From NCBI GenBank assembly GCA_000310025.1, contig FN649739.1, positions 124,001 to 188,000 of the forward strand: 64,000 nt of DNA. Direction: 5' to 3'. The translations under genes and the position numbers were made by a program. The notes under the pieces are model-generated. The model saw nothing but the letters and a program-made list of their open reading frames with translations. It searched no databases and was not told where the DNA came from. Source of the DNA: Ectocarpus siliculosus. Lineage: Eukaryota > Sar > Phaeophyceae > Ectocarpales > Ectocarpaceae. Positions 13,301 to 27,010 of the stretch are shown here, piece after piece; position 1 is the stretch's first letter; every line of letters begins with the position of its first letter.

Positions 13301-16300
13301 CGACGTCTCTCACGACAATAACGCACGGATTACCACCATCACCGCCCTCATGGTCCTCTTCAGGCGACTGTGCTGCATCCTCGCCAAGCCTAGTCGCCGT
13401 TGACCGTTCCCCGTCTTTGTTGGGTTGATGGCCTTCAACTTTAGTACTGTCCTGTGTTCCGGTGCTGCAGCCGCCGCCGTCGCCTTCTGCAACTCTTCCC
13501 TCTGGTCCAGACACATGCCCATCGCCGCCATCAACACCACTGTCACCTGTCGAGCTGCCCGATGTCCACTCCCTGCTTCGCCAAGAGGCTCTCGAAACCT
13601 CGATTGCTTGCCGCTGCCGCTGAGCCCATCGCTCGGCAGTTATGTCCCCCGCCGCTGCCGCCATTCTCGTGCGCTCGACCCCGTCGCGGAAAAACGCCTT
13701 CCAGTGCGCCAACATCCCCTGGCGGGCCAGGACGGCCAGAGATTCCAGGTGGTCCGACCTCTTGCGGGCGGCGAGAGTTTCTTTTTCAATCGCGACGGTA
13801 GCTTGAAGGATGGGTATGTGGTCGTGGCTACCACTGTTGTCGTTGTCTTCGTTGCTGACGCCACATGACGGGGTATCTGCCGTCGTTGTTGCTACGGCTG
13901 CATCGAATTCCAACCGGCTCCGGTGTTGCTCCTCCCCTTGCGCCGTCAACGATGCCGCCTCGAGTTCATCCCCGATAAGGCTGGAGTCTTGGCGGCAGGC
14001 CTGGACCTCCACTGTTGTCGACGACAACAAGCCACTGCTCTCGCTTATTTCCTGGGTGTGTCCCTTGCCAGCTCCGGGTTCTCCGGCCGCCGACATTATT
14101 TGCCGAGAATCGTGACGAAGACCTCCCCCAGCAAGCGTTCGCTCGGGCGCCGTGCGGCCGGAGGCGATAGTGTCGCAAGAGGTCCCATTTCTTCCCCAAG
14201 CGTGCAGACTCCGGAAAAACGCCGCGTCATTTCCGGCAGTTTCGGACATCGAGGCGACAATAGCGTTAACCCATCGCTCCCTGTCCTCTGTCAGCTGTTT
14301 GCGAGCGTCCAAGAGTTGCGAATCGACAGCGGCGCAGCCTTCGCGCTCTTGACGTAGGAGCCAGGCTTCGAGCAACCTTTTGGTAGGGAAAAAATAGAGG
14401 TCGACGTGTACACATAAACGCGCGGCGGTCGTGGAACGGCTTGACAGTCGTCGGTGATACCCTGAGTCGATCTTCGATGTTCACCGTGACGGTGACCAGA
14501 AGCCATAATGAATACTCAGTACAACGTTTTGGGGATGATGGCGTCAGATAGGACTGTCATAGAGTGGGCGGAAGACGAAGGCGAGGATTTGAGGTAAGAA
14601 CTCCACGGGACATGGCCCGCCAAATGTTATTCCTCCTGATTTATCTTGTCCCGAATACGGGCCTGATAGGCAAATGCACTAGTCTACCTGTCCTCCTTGT
14701 CTCTCTCCGTGAGCAGCATTTCTCGGAGCAGGGCTTCTCGGTCGGCCGCTCTCGCCTTTTCCTCCGCGAGGGAAGATACTGCGAAGGATACCTGGGATTG
14801 GGATTGGGCGAACACAAGATCTTGCTAGTCATGCTACTTCCATTCGCACCATAGTAAATATGCGCTTTCCTTCCGCCTTCTCCTGGTCTACCTCTAAGGA
14901 CGCCGGCTGCCCCCAAAGACAACCGACGTGGTGTGCATCATGAACCCTTGCCAAAAGAGTTATCAGATTCCAAAAGGGATTACTTTGAATCCGTGTAGTG
15001 ACAATATTCAAGCCACGGACCGCAACCACCTACATAAATTGCCATGTCCGAGTTTTGGACCTACCACCTGCGCATCAGCCCTGGACCAACGTAAATCCAC
15101 TCCACTGCCGGTGAAACCAACATGTGGGGGGGATGAGGGAAACGATATTACCAAGAAGCGAATGCAAATGGATAGCGAAATCATGGACGAGGGAGAATGC
15201 GTAGATGGGATAGGCCGAAACCGTACACGCCCCGTGTCATGGATGGATTCATGCTCTGCTCCTCTTCGTTCTACTATCTGCACCCGTTATATTTATACCT
15301 CTGCCTTGATTTGCTGTTCTTGCTCTTCCCTCCACTCCCTCAGCGAGGCGGCCACTCTCTTGGCCTCCTCGTCTACCTCGTGTTGCACACCCAACATCTC
15401 CTTTCGAAACAGATCGCAACGCTCGACATCTGCCTCTCTTGCGGCTAGCATGCCAGTCCTTCAAGTTTGTGGAGCACAGGCGAGGTATGGGAAGATGGAG
15501 TGCTGTCTAGTTGCACGCCGAGGGGCCTATCGATGGGCACATCAGCCTAGCTAGCACGGGGTTCCGTTTGTTTGTGACCACTTCAGTGTTGGCGAGAGTC
15601 GGTGACTGTTGCCGGCACAGGAGCAGGGGAGGCTCGGAGGGGGCGGATCGCCTTCGATCATGTCGTCGTTCTTATGTCGATTGATACACGCATAGCCATT
15701 TGTCCCAGGTTGAGTCACTTCCGAAAGTCTACTTGCTAGTTTTCCGAGTTGTGAACGTACTTTTCGACCTTGTCCGGCTACTCCATGGGATACACGTTTC
15801 CTAACTTCCAGGCTCGCGGCAGGGAATAAATATATCTGAGCTCTGGCCGACAACTTTCGATGGGATGGCGCCTCTATGACCTTATCAGGACCTGAAAACG
15901 AGGTCTCGCGCTTTTTCGGTGCGTATTCGATAGGCTACCGTGGTTTCCTTGACCCAACAGTTATTGGCAAGCGCACAGGAGTTCGTGATCCCATCTCCAT
16001 TCCTAGTGAATTCCATCTGCTAATCATGTTGTCAAGTACTCCATATGTGCATTTGCATGCTGCTCGGAGGGATTAAACTTTCAACACCAAACCATTTGTC
16101 TGGGCGTCGTAAGTGTCCAATCACCACAACCCGGCCAGTTTCGATATATTTAACCGATGGGAGTCTAGGGTAGCCCCGTTAGCTGTCTCACATGAAACGC
16201 TATTGGCTATGCAACCGATAAGCTTCCTGCTCGTCCGTCCACCTCAGCTATTATGATAGTTCATGTTGACAACGAATCTCGAAGCCGTTTCAAGCAACCG

Positions 16301-19300
16301 GAATCTGAAGTCGCCCAATGGAGGTCGGGCGTCGGAAGGGGGGAGCCAACAACACATCCCAAGCTTCACGGGAAAAACCGTAGAACGGCCTGTATGTGAA
16401 CAGATGCCCTAACAATATACATATTTCGTGCAATCTGCCCCTTCGTACCTCTCCTCCTGAACCTGTGCGAATATACCGTTCCTCTTGGCCGTTACCGACG
16501 AACTCAGGAAGGTTTCGATAGTGTCCTGACCTGCTCGGCTTCGCTCCGCGTCCTCTGCGCTAGATCGTCTCTCCTCCGCCTGTTTTGAATAAACAGACAG
16601 GGGTCCAGGGGCGGCGTGAAGAGAAAATATTGTCCATCCCTCGAAAGCAAACAATCACCAGCCTCCTCCGTGTTGCACAGACCTTCGTCCACAGGCTACC
16701 GGGTCGTCGTCAGACCACACGTCTTCCTCTTCATCTGCCTGGTTCTGGTGGTTACCGTTGTCCACACTCACGAGGAGGATGTCTTGCTTGTGCTGCCTGA
16801 CCATGGCCTTCCGACCGCGGCGAGCGTCGCAGAACCCTCGGGAGTCGTCGGCAAGCTGGGAAGCGGCAGCCGCTCTCGCTGCCGCCGCGAACTCGGCGGC
16901 GTTGCGAGCTTCCCACAGCACGTCGCGGACCTACATCCAGGAGTGATATGCAGAGAGATGGTAAGGTCACCGGGCGGGGTGATACAAGAATGAGATCGGC
17001 GAGTCCGCGTGGCAGTAGCTTCACCTGTGGAAGAGACTCATGAACGCCGGCCATCCATTAACAAGCGGCTCGCCACCGACGTAAGGGTAACGTGCCAAGC
17101 GTTCACATCCATAGTTGTTCCGTGAATGGTGGTTCTGTGGCCAGGACATGTCAGCCGTTCGCCCATCCGGCGTATCGAAAATATTGAGGCGCAGCTCACA
17201 GTGTTGGAGTTATCCTCCGGGCGGAGCTCAGATATAATTTATAGCGACAACCAGTCACAACAACAACATCAGCGACAACGACCGCCACAAAGAGAGTGCT
17301 CGCTCAGGCGGCAGCACTATAGTATGTTGCTGCTCCACTCTTATCCATAAAAGACCCTCACCGCATATGGGTGGCTGCACCCACGAACAAGAGCCCGCAA
17401 TGTCTGCTGAACGAGCTTGTGTGATCCCACCGAGAGCCACCCCTGCAAGTTCCACGCCTCTTGGGAGGCACCCCTCTCATCCCGGTCCGACTCACACGCC
17501 CTCTGCAGCATGCTAGAATACCTGGGGAGAACAAGCACAAACGGTTGGGGATCTTGTCTGCGAAATCGGGGAAAGTACCGGCATCTGGGTATCGTCGACG
17601 CAGCCAACGGCTCCCATCACTGCGACTTTTTTCCACTTCGGCTGCATCAAGATGTGTCATCCTTCATCGTCGCCCGCAGCCAAGCTCATCGTCGTCAACG
17701 CCAGTTTCAACAACGCCTCGCATCAACGCCAGCTCCAATAACGCTTTACGATGCTGACCGTCACCAGTTTCTTTAGAGGCACTGCTGTAGCACACCTGTC
17801 CGAGCTTCGCCCTCTTTCGCTGGCTCGATCCGCTTCCGCCCGCCGCCCATCTTCCTCAACCATCTCCGGCACTCCTCTCTTCCACCTGACTTGCCAATCA
17901 ACGAAGGTCGTTGCGTTTCGGTACCATTCGTTCCGTCTCATTCGATTGGTTATAGCGAATTGTCAAGTCTCGGGGTCCGCACCTGCCTCAAGGCTAATAT
18001 CGTTCGTCGCTATCTACGACCCAACTTGCTTTCGTTAGCTGCTTTGAACAGAGAACCCTCGCCAAACGCGATCCTGTAAGGAAGGGTTTGTTATCGAAAC
18101 CCGTAACACGCCTTGGACCCTCGTACACTTGGGGTCCGCAGGTGAGATACGCGAATTTCTTGTCGGGGTCAACTTTTGCATGTCCCGTGGCCACCACCAA
18201 GCATGGGGAAGAAATGCAAGCAGGACGTCGGGCCGACCAGTGATGATTGGCCCCTCCACTAACGTTTCATTTCTCGTGGAAATCTAAACCGGTTTGTTGT
18301 TAGCTGAACAATTGCGGGCACAGCTGTAGGAGTGTCTTCTCGTTTCGTGGCCATATACCCCCGCGCCTCGGACCCGAAACCATACCCACCTTGCGCTCTC
18401 CTCCGACGCCAAGGCCCTGGCCCCGACCGCCTCCAACCAAACCGAAGCGTCCAGCTGAGACGTGGCCGCCAAGTGACCTTTTCTCCAGGCCTCTAGGACG
18501 GCGTTCGCCCGCTGCTCTTCCCGCTGCGTTTTTCAAGGGGACACGCGTGGAGCAGACTCAAGACTCACTTGCGTAGTCCAAAAGGAAAGAAAACTCAAAC
18601 ATCCCTAGCGATATGCCTAAGGGTTACAAAACCAAGGTGCATCAGCGCGTGTTGCGCTACGTTAACCTTGTCGGTCCTGTTTTTCTCACCTCCTTCGTAG
18701 CGACGCATGCTGACGCATCCCACAGCAAGTCCACCTGGGTGGTACGCCTGAAGAGCCAGGCGCTGTCTGCTTCCCCTTGCTCGAGCACGTCGATGCTGTG
18801 ACGACCGAGTCCCTGGTTGGTGAGCCGAAGGGGACGTAGATCGTGAGCTAATGCATTTTCCGCCATTTCTCTCGACAGGTCGTCGTCTAGCCGGAACCCC
18901 CTTCCCATGAAATGTGGCACCTATCGCCACCTATCGCCACACAAAAGTTTTGGTTAAATGCGATATCTCAATTCTCGATCGATCTAAGAAACTGGCAGCT
19001 GCAACGGATGATCCCCCCATATCCTGGAGATTCCCGCGCTCTTACACAACGATGGAAAGTGGCACAATTGGAGGGTACAGCATGCAGTTGATCGGCAAGA
19101 CGAGGTTCGCCATTTGCACGAGCAATCTGGCGGGGCAAACAGCCATGCGTCTAGCGGGGCAACCAGACACGCGTTTGTCGTGGAATACGCCAACAAGGAA
19201 CAACGCCGAAACTGAACTTTGTGTGGTCGAGTATATAAAGCTTCGGATGTTCTACGCATTGGGCGTACGCCTGTTGTTCGTCGAAGCCTTCACCTGCCCG

Positions 19301-22300
19301 CGAAAGAGGGAAAAAGAAGTAGCCACTACCAGTGATGTCGTTTCATAACCGCCAACCACGCTCCTCACCTCCACACGCTGCACCCGAGCGGTCCTCATCA
19401 GGGCCTGAGCGGCCACATACGCGGCGTGGTTGCTTTCGCGCACTTTCACGTAGTCAGCGATCTGAAAACGTGGGTTGTTAAAAGTACTTTGTCGTGTTAC
19501 AATGGCGTTCACAAAAAATCTGTTTATTGATCGCTTATTGGTCGGTGGCTCGTTTTCGACGGCTTCACGTGTGGTGTTAGTGTAGGAAAGATCGTGTTGA
19601 TTGTCTACCTCGATAGTTCACTATACGTAATCAGAGGAGGCTGGCGCCTCACCACACGTACGACAATACGCGTAACGTGTGTGGACAAATGCTTGCTTGA
19701 AAACGAAATACTTGCTCGGGGTAGTGGCAAGCAGGTGGCATGCACGAGAGCCTGGTTGAAACAATGCGCGATATGCGCCCGCCTGAAAAATCGAACTTGA
19801 TCTAGGTTGCTTAAGAGCTGAGTAGACCTGGGCATACCTTGTCAAGAAAACTCTCGAACAGGCTGCCCTGTGCACTACCAAACAGTTCCCAGGATCGTTC
19901 CTCCCCTAGAAGCTGTCCCCTGAAGATCTCGTCTTGCCGAGCCTTATGCATCGTCTGCCGCTTCTTTTCGGAAGCATGAAAGATCTGGAAAGATCGAAGA
20001 AAAGCGAAATCACGAAAAAGAAAGAGGTAGAAAGCGGCAGAATCTAGTACAGTGAAAAAAAACGCGCAGACGGGGGGACTTGGTGCAAATCTCGGTACCC
20101 ATGTGCACGGAAAAAAAGCGTGGTTAAACACGTTTCCATTGTAGCCGGAATACCGCTTCCAAATTCTGCCCGAACAGTTTGACCCGAGAGAGAGAACGAG
20201 AGAGAGAAAGAGGCTGAGAACGATAGAGAAATACACAGATGTTGGAAGGACATTCGAGAGATGACCGTACGCCATAAACAACTAGACACACTTGTGCATC
20301 GCTTACCAATCGAGCTTGGAACTCTCCTACGCCTACATCAGCCCGAAGGAAAAATCGTCATTTTCCTCGTTTTGTACACGAGTTGCGTTACGCGTGTGCC
20401 CTTGCATCCAAGCAGCTCTCCTTCAACTCTTCTTTGCGACACAGACCCCTTGCACATCTTGCTTACCTTCACCCTGGCAATCTCGAGATCCTGGAGCGCT
20501 CTGGGACAAAGCTGAGCTTGCCAGGGGAGGGCCCTTCTCGCCAACGATTCGGCCACGCCTACTAGTGCCGCCTCCCTAACATCCAAGAACTCCACCGCGG
20601 CATCTCCTGCCCCGCCGCCAACCTGAGGTGAGTTTCAAGCGAAATCGGAGGCGGGAAATTGTTTTATTGTTTGTTACCGAAGCGGGGCTTGTGCCGAGAA
20701 AATGACAGCGGGGTCTGCTTGTGGGGTTCGGAATTAGAGATCAGGGTGCGGGTGGCGTGGGGTTCTCCATTGGATCATGCATGGCTGTGGTAGTTGTATC
20801 GCGGATCCTCGAAGACGTTCGTGACGTCAAGACATGGCCCAGATGGGAAACTTAACTGGCCAGGATGCTGGTACGACAGCAAGCGCGGACGGTGTTGATC
20901 AGCGATTCGAAGAGAGTGCGACTTACGTCCTCACCGCTGATTGTGCGTTCAGGCAGCGTTATCTGGGAAGGGGTCAGTCTACTCCCTGCGCTTTCTCGGC
21001 CCCTTTCACCCCATACTGCCCTCTCCACCGGAGGAGTTCGGGGTGCACTCGTGAGGTAAACTAGCGTACGGGTGCCATCGCCGTTCGAATGCGCCGGCGA
21101 CAGCTCCCGTGCTGACCACTCGCTACGTCACTCGATGTCTGTCACACTCAGTGCTGCTGATGCGCACATCTACTTTCTGTGGATGATATTCACATGGCAA
21201 GGCTATTTCGTTTATTGCAAAAACGACCAAAATAAAATGTACCGTGCGCATCAGGAGGAATGCACTACTGTAAGTCGGGTACATGTTACGCTCCAAATAA
21301 TAAGTAGAATTTTGTGCAATTGCTTGACTGGCTACCTTACGTCGTCTTTTTCGCCGCCATCCGAAAACATCCATTAAGCACACCAATCGCCCCGAACCAA
21401 CGCCTTGTACATATCAGACGCCATTAGCCGAAGTCCGGAACACGCTCCTCTACTCTAATAGCATGATATGCATCTGTCATGATGATCACATGTTACCTTT
21501 CTTCGCCGTTTCGGCCACAACCCGAAACCGTCAGAAGAAGATCCAGACCGCCTCAATCCAATATCTTGGCCCTTTTGCCACAACTCGCTCGGCAGCATGG
21601 TGCCAACAACAGCAGAGCCGTCCACGCTCCTTCCATTCGAACCCGGGGGCATCGCCACTGCGAAGGAGGGGGGGTCGGAGGTCCTGCTCGCAAACACGGG
21701 GCTCGCGAGAGTGTGACTTGCGAGGGTGGGCCTCTGGTGCTGTCGGTCGTGGTGGATTCTTGACGGGATACGCGAAGGAACCGTCTTGGGCCGCGGCGCC
21801 ACGGTGAACAGGCCGGTATCGTCCCAGGCGTCGGAAGGGGAGAATGGGGGGAACGTTAACCCCACCCCGGTACGTGGAGGTGATTGTGCTGGTCCCTTAC
21901 CGCCCCGTTTTTCCATGAAGCTGGGACGAGATGTTCGAGCCCCGCTACGTGCGTTGGTGGTGGTGCTGGTGGTGCTCTTGTTGGCGACATGTCTGCGGTG
22001 GCGCGCCGTCTTGGTTTGTTGCCTCAAACAGCGAAGAAGCTGCAAAAGCGACACGTTTTCGCAAGTGCAAGCAGAAGAGGGCGGTAGGGGGGAGGGGACT
22101 CGAAACACGAAGCTTTTCCCCATTTCATATTGCTGAACTCGCGGTACACTGAACCATGGAACTACAGTAAGCCTTAACAGCCGAGACAGAACCTTAACGC
22201 CTGCTGCAGGGAAGGTGGCCTGCTTCGATGAGTCGAAACAACAAAGAACACATCAACAAGGTGGAGAGCGGGCGCACGCACTTGCTTCGCATCCACCGCG

Positions 22301-24756
22301 GTGATGTCTCCCGCCAGCAGGCTTGCCATCGAATTTCCGCCCAGTTCCGGGGTAGACTGAGAGGCCATCAAACCCTTCGCGCCACTGCTGTTGCCTGTTC
22401 GGGTGTTGGAGAACGCCGAGATTTGGAACTCCCCATCGTTAAGCGTAGTCACGGCAAACATTTTTCTTGTTGTGCCCTTGAAGCGGGTTCGCGTAGAAAA
22501 CAGATCCCCCATACAACATGTATGCATCGAAAGCGTTTGTGGCTTGGAACAGACTCGAGGCATTCGGAACAACGAGCACCACAATTGCCTACGGAAGCGA
22601 GAGAGCCTTCGTCTTGTGATCCGCACGCGTGTGCCCCGCAACATAGCGTTGTGCGAAGGGAAAACGAATCTCGCACTGTGAAAGAGGTCGTGTAACCGAT
22701 ACAACTCTAGTGTTCGTGCTGGGTCTTGGGGAGATATAACAATGTAGGAGCAAAGAGAGGTACACTACTACGCACCCGTGAACAGCCTGGAGGTTGTCGT
22801 ACTTTCCCCGCCTTCATCCACTATCCTGTTCGTCGCCGGTGTGCTTGCCGCTGGCAACGTGTCGAAGGAGAGGACCTGTTGTTCGTGCATTTTGTGTTCA
22901 AGAATTGACCATAACAAGCATCAACATTGTGGACTGCTGTGAGTGAGCGGGCGTGTTAGTTCGGTGTGTTCAGGGCACGGTACGGCACCCCCACGAACGG
23001 CAAGCATGGCAGCCGCCGTATTCAGCACTGGTACGTGTATCTCGAGGCCTACCACGCCAAATCGAACTAGATCGGAATGCTCGCATCCGCTTCAAGCCGA
23101 ACCAACACCTCACTAAGTCAAATGAGAGAAATAGGTCACTAGACGGAAAAAAAAATGTAGTCCTGTACGTCGTATTGAAGACTCTGGGAGAAACTATGAA
23201 GGGTTTCTGAAATGTGAGGGCTTCCTCGAGAAAGGCATTGTCTTGCTGCCTCAGAACTTACGACTGGGATATGTGCCAAAACAGCTTGCGTGTAGCATGG
23301 GGAGCATGTGCCTCACGTACAAAACTCGGGGTACCCAAGCCAGCACCTCTAACATTTTTAAAACCCCAGCCGGATTTGCAGCGTATGTCGTTCTTTGGAG
23401 GAGTTGTCGGTGGTTCTGCACGGGGAACCCTCCTCACTGCGAGCATCGGCAACTAATCAAGCTCGCATCAATCGCAAAGGTAACCCCGCAATTCCGGTAG
23501 ACTGTACCGTGCACAGAAAATGGAGCCAAACAAATCATTGACATTGCCTGGCTGACGAAGCCATCTGGCCCCTCGGCCTCCCAAGACGGTTGAGGGATGC
23601 TGCTGGCGACGCTGTCCAAGCTGCTCCTTCTCCGGACCCCGTGCCGTGAGCCCGAACTCAACCGCCTGTTGCCGTCGTGAACATGAGTGCTACCGTCGTC
23701 GGCGAAGCTGACGACATTTTCCACACTTGTGCCAGAGCTGGTGCCGGAGTGCTTTACCTGGTTCTTGCCTTCTGAAGAATGTCCCCGAAATTCTCCTGGT
23801 GCCCCTACCACGGTGCTAGAACTGACAGATGGCAAGAGTCCGCGAGGAAGAGACCCGGTTCCTCCGGTTTTCGGAAGACCGGCATCGAGAAAAGCGGCGG
23901 GGGCTGGGGGGGAGCTCCATTTTCGTACGTCGGGGCAAAGGCCGTTCAGACCCCGGAGTTCGACGTAGTCGCTCACGGCTTCCTTGACAGCGCGGGAGAG
24001 GTCGTCCTGTGCGTTGAGTCCGAGGATTTTTCGGTAATAGTTCGGGTTACGATTAGCTAGGGAATACGCCCGGCTGGACGGTGTGCAATGGTTCGCTTGT
24101 GGTTCGGGTTGGTGTCGATAGATGTTTGAAGATGTGTTTGAGCGATATTCTCAGTACCCAGTGCTCAGAAGAGTGTCCAATGTGTGAGCAGGTTGTTGGA
24201 CGTCCCAAGGGATAATCGTCCCTCAAGGTACTCTCGTAGTTGCTGCTGTTATTGTTGTTTGAATGAAGGGTTCATAGGCGGCCAGAGGCGCAGTTAGTGG
24301 TAGATTGGATACCGACCACAAGTAGAGGTTGGGATGGGAAGTTGAGAGGGCGGGATCGCCTGAAAACGTTTACATTGTGTACGGCCAGCCTGTTTAGTTG
24401 GATCAATGATTGTGGTGGTGATGGCGAGGTTAGGTGCACACGGCAGCTAATGACCTTGGGTGTAACCACTTACAGTAGGTCGTGCTCCCACAGCCGCGTA
24501 CCGTTGCCACCAATGTTGCTGAAGCTATTGAATTGCTTCTCATCAAATCAAGTGTTCTTCGAGCTGTTGATAGTGAACCTTCAACACGTCTCAAAATTTC
24601 TCCCACAACAGACACCATCATCATAAACCACGTTTCGCTTCGCACGCTGCCCGTCACGGCTAACCATGCTAGACGTACGCTGGCCCTCGCGATGGAAATA
24701 ATTGGTTTACAAACTTGACGTTCATCACGTCGTTTCGCTTTTCCTACCGTAGTCAT
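10345..24756 (-). CDS. Giant coiled-coil protein with EF-hand-like segments, 18 exons
   Basis: No family was recognised. Exons in order of transcription: 24474-24756, 23548-24056, 22282-22476, 21497-22039, 20467-20622, 19838-19984, 19369-19461, 18735-18920, 18390-18523, 17796-17885, 17362-17521, 16802-16930, 16449-16579, 15299-15437, 14688-14791, 13051-14376, 12365-12482 and 10345-12207. Reading phase is preserved at every join, giving about 2,100 residues. The chosen start is the ATG at 24754-24756; an in-frame upstream codon at 24910-24912 would also work. Residues from about 100 to 510 are Ser/Pro-rich. Residues from about 510 to 1,100 are charged helices (REEQRANAVLEAW, AEERRSSAEDAERSRAG, EWREEQEQQIKAE). 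The 1.3-kb and 1.9-kb exons are Gly/Asp/Ala-rich with helical islands. Near the C-terminus, DIDALDPDGVV and LAALDARGTGWL resemble EF-hand loops but have imperfect ligands. The join out of 23548-24056 is the weakest and may use a GC donor. Confidence 0.72.
20184..20213. repeat. GA-rich simple repeat in an intron
   Basis: Interrupted (GA)n tract between exons 20467-20622 and 19838-19984 of the giant coiled-coil gene. It reads as a CT-rich tract on the transcribed strand. Confidence 0.7.
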
Positions 24757-27010
24757 GGCTCCCTCCCAGGGTGCTCGCACAATGGGGTTCGCTAAAGCAC
24801 AGCAGGAGCAACCCCCCCAAACTACCATGAATACCTTTGGAGGTCTGGTGTATGGATAAGGTCGCATATGAAGCCAGTAGTACTTGGTGTTAACAATGGC
24901 GCTTTTGAGCACCTCAATTTCAGAACAAATGTTCGAGTCTGTAATGTTTTTTTCCGGTTGGCCAGGTCACTGGAATCTCAGCGGAAGGACTGCAAGTCCA
25001 ATCTCCATCAGGTGTCACTCATCCTCTCACTGCTGCAAAATACTGCAGTTACCTCCCTTCCGTTTCGGAAGTATATCGAACAAAGTAAAGGAGTCCCTTT
25101 GTATGTTGTGGCACGAAAATATCTACTGGGAGACACATCGTTCAAGTTGAATGCACCGCAGGAGGCAAGGAGAAGCAAAAAGCCACAGACACCACGTTGT
25201 ATGACCCAGCTGGAGCGTCAAATATATGTCGAAAGATGCACACTGGATTGGACGAAAAAACACTGAAAAAACATACCTGGTACACTACTGACGGGTTCCC
25301 ATTGGTCAGCCGTGTACTGTAGCGCGGCACGATACTACATGTGGTATTGTACTCTGTATCACACATCACCCTGCACCCCAACAACACGCGTACCTGTGTG
25401 ACGCACAGCAGCATTGAACCGCTGCCCTGGTAGGGTTTCTCTGCCCCTGGCTAATTACAGCAGCATGGGGCACCGATGGTCGCCCCCGACTCTCAGACGA
25501 CTACAGTAGAAAGGTATATTGACCCCAGACTGAATGAGCGTAGACAGAGCTCAACATACATACCGGCTTGATGCCTTGAAAGAATGCCTCCGCATCCTCC
25601 TTGTGAGGGCAGCATGTACCGCCATAGCAGCGACACGCAGTGGAAGACATGCGTGTGGCCCTTGTGGAACTAGCACCGTATCGGCATCATGGCCGTTCAT
25701 CCGGCGGTGGCCGTACTATGCTTGATGCCTTGCACTCTGATGGCATCCAACGGGCTGTGGACCTGTCAAAAGCCCTAAAGCGGCGCGATTGGTCGAAAAC
25801 GACAGTTTCATCCAAAGAGTGCCGTTTGGTTCTCTGCCCTCCTGGCTCCACGAGTAATCACGTGCGCGTACGTACGCGTGAATGTGTACATATTTAAAAC
25901 CTTTCTAATAGCAAAGAGATTATCGCGTCCACACTGCGATAAACCAGATGGCCGTCACGTCGGGGCCTGTTTCCCACAGAGACTGGTGTTTTGCTATTTC
26001 ATACCAGCAGAACTACAGATGTATGTACTTTCTGCGGAGTTACACGTCTGTTATAAGGTACGTAGGATCATTACCATTGCCCGTTGACCCGGGAGTCATG
26101 TCCGCGGAATGTGGAATATGTCTTCTTATAAGGGTAGTATTCAGAGCATCAGAGAAACGGTTACTCGTCGCCGCCGGTACTTCTCAGAGGCATTTGTTGT
26201 GATGTATATGTGGTGAGGGCTGAGGGATACCTAGATATCGGAGTTGGTCATCCCTTCGAGCTTTCACGTGCTGTGGGTTTTTGGAGCCGGTTATTTTGCG
26301 GCTTGGAGCCGGTTCCTTTGCGGCCGCAGTTATTCCTGCAATTTGAAGACAGCGGGAGGATTGGCTTTCTGTGCCCGCGAAGGCAATTGTTCAGAAACGG
26401 TGGGACAAACAAAATAATACCGGACAGACACATCTGCGCGGAACTGCTCTCTCCGAGTTGTTTCACCGACCGTCCACAGTTGTGTAGTTGTTGAGACAAT
26501 GAGCACATATCGACACAGCCTCTGATTCACCCCCGCACAACAGCACTCCTGTTGCCTTCCTTACTGCAACACTACTGGCTCTGTAACCTGGAACTCAGTA
26601 ACTATGGATGTGGCTGGTCATGAAGGGGGGCCTGGCAACATGATCGGGGCAAGTTGGAACAATACCCAATTAAGGGCGCGTGCATACTGGGCGGCAGGGC
26701 GGCAGGGCGGCAGCAGCACCAGCAGAGAGAGGCGGCCGCAGTACACACGATCTTCCTTTGCCTCTGAATCAGCGCTGTGTGCTGGAACAATTTCAGCTAC
26801 TTCCTCCTTGACTGGACGTCAGAAGTGAGAGGAAGAAGCACGAGACAACCGTTTCGTTCAACGGCCGCAGAACAAAACCGGTTCCATCACTCTCTGCCTG
26901 GCTTGTCCACTTAATATTCTGCAAGGCACCACCTCTATGATGAAACAATCGACGGCAAATATATGGTCGACAAAACAGGTAACTCCTGCTACTCGTTAGC
27001 GCGGTCCTTA
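24757..27010. other. Intergenic, 5' flank of giant coiled-coil gene
   Basis: This stretch separates the stop of the signal peptide peptidase gene (27011) from the start of the next minus-strand gene. Several open frames of 60-130 codons exist on both strands (for example plus 24868-25266 and plus 25640-25897), but none shows matched splice sites or recognisable motifs. Small tandem motifs occur at about 26279-26325 and 26689-26712. The promoter of the giant coiled-coil gene must lie here. Confidence 0.45.

Noticed and set aside
21463-22136. Plus-strand open frames of up to 136 codons
   Set aside because: They are shadows of the 181-codon minus-strand exon 21497-22039, which has matching splice sites and phase.
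24868-25897. Plus-strand frames of 132 and 85 codons as a separate gene or transposase
   Set aside because: No conserved motif, no splice support and no start context beyond chance. The codon content is not distinctive.
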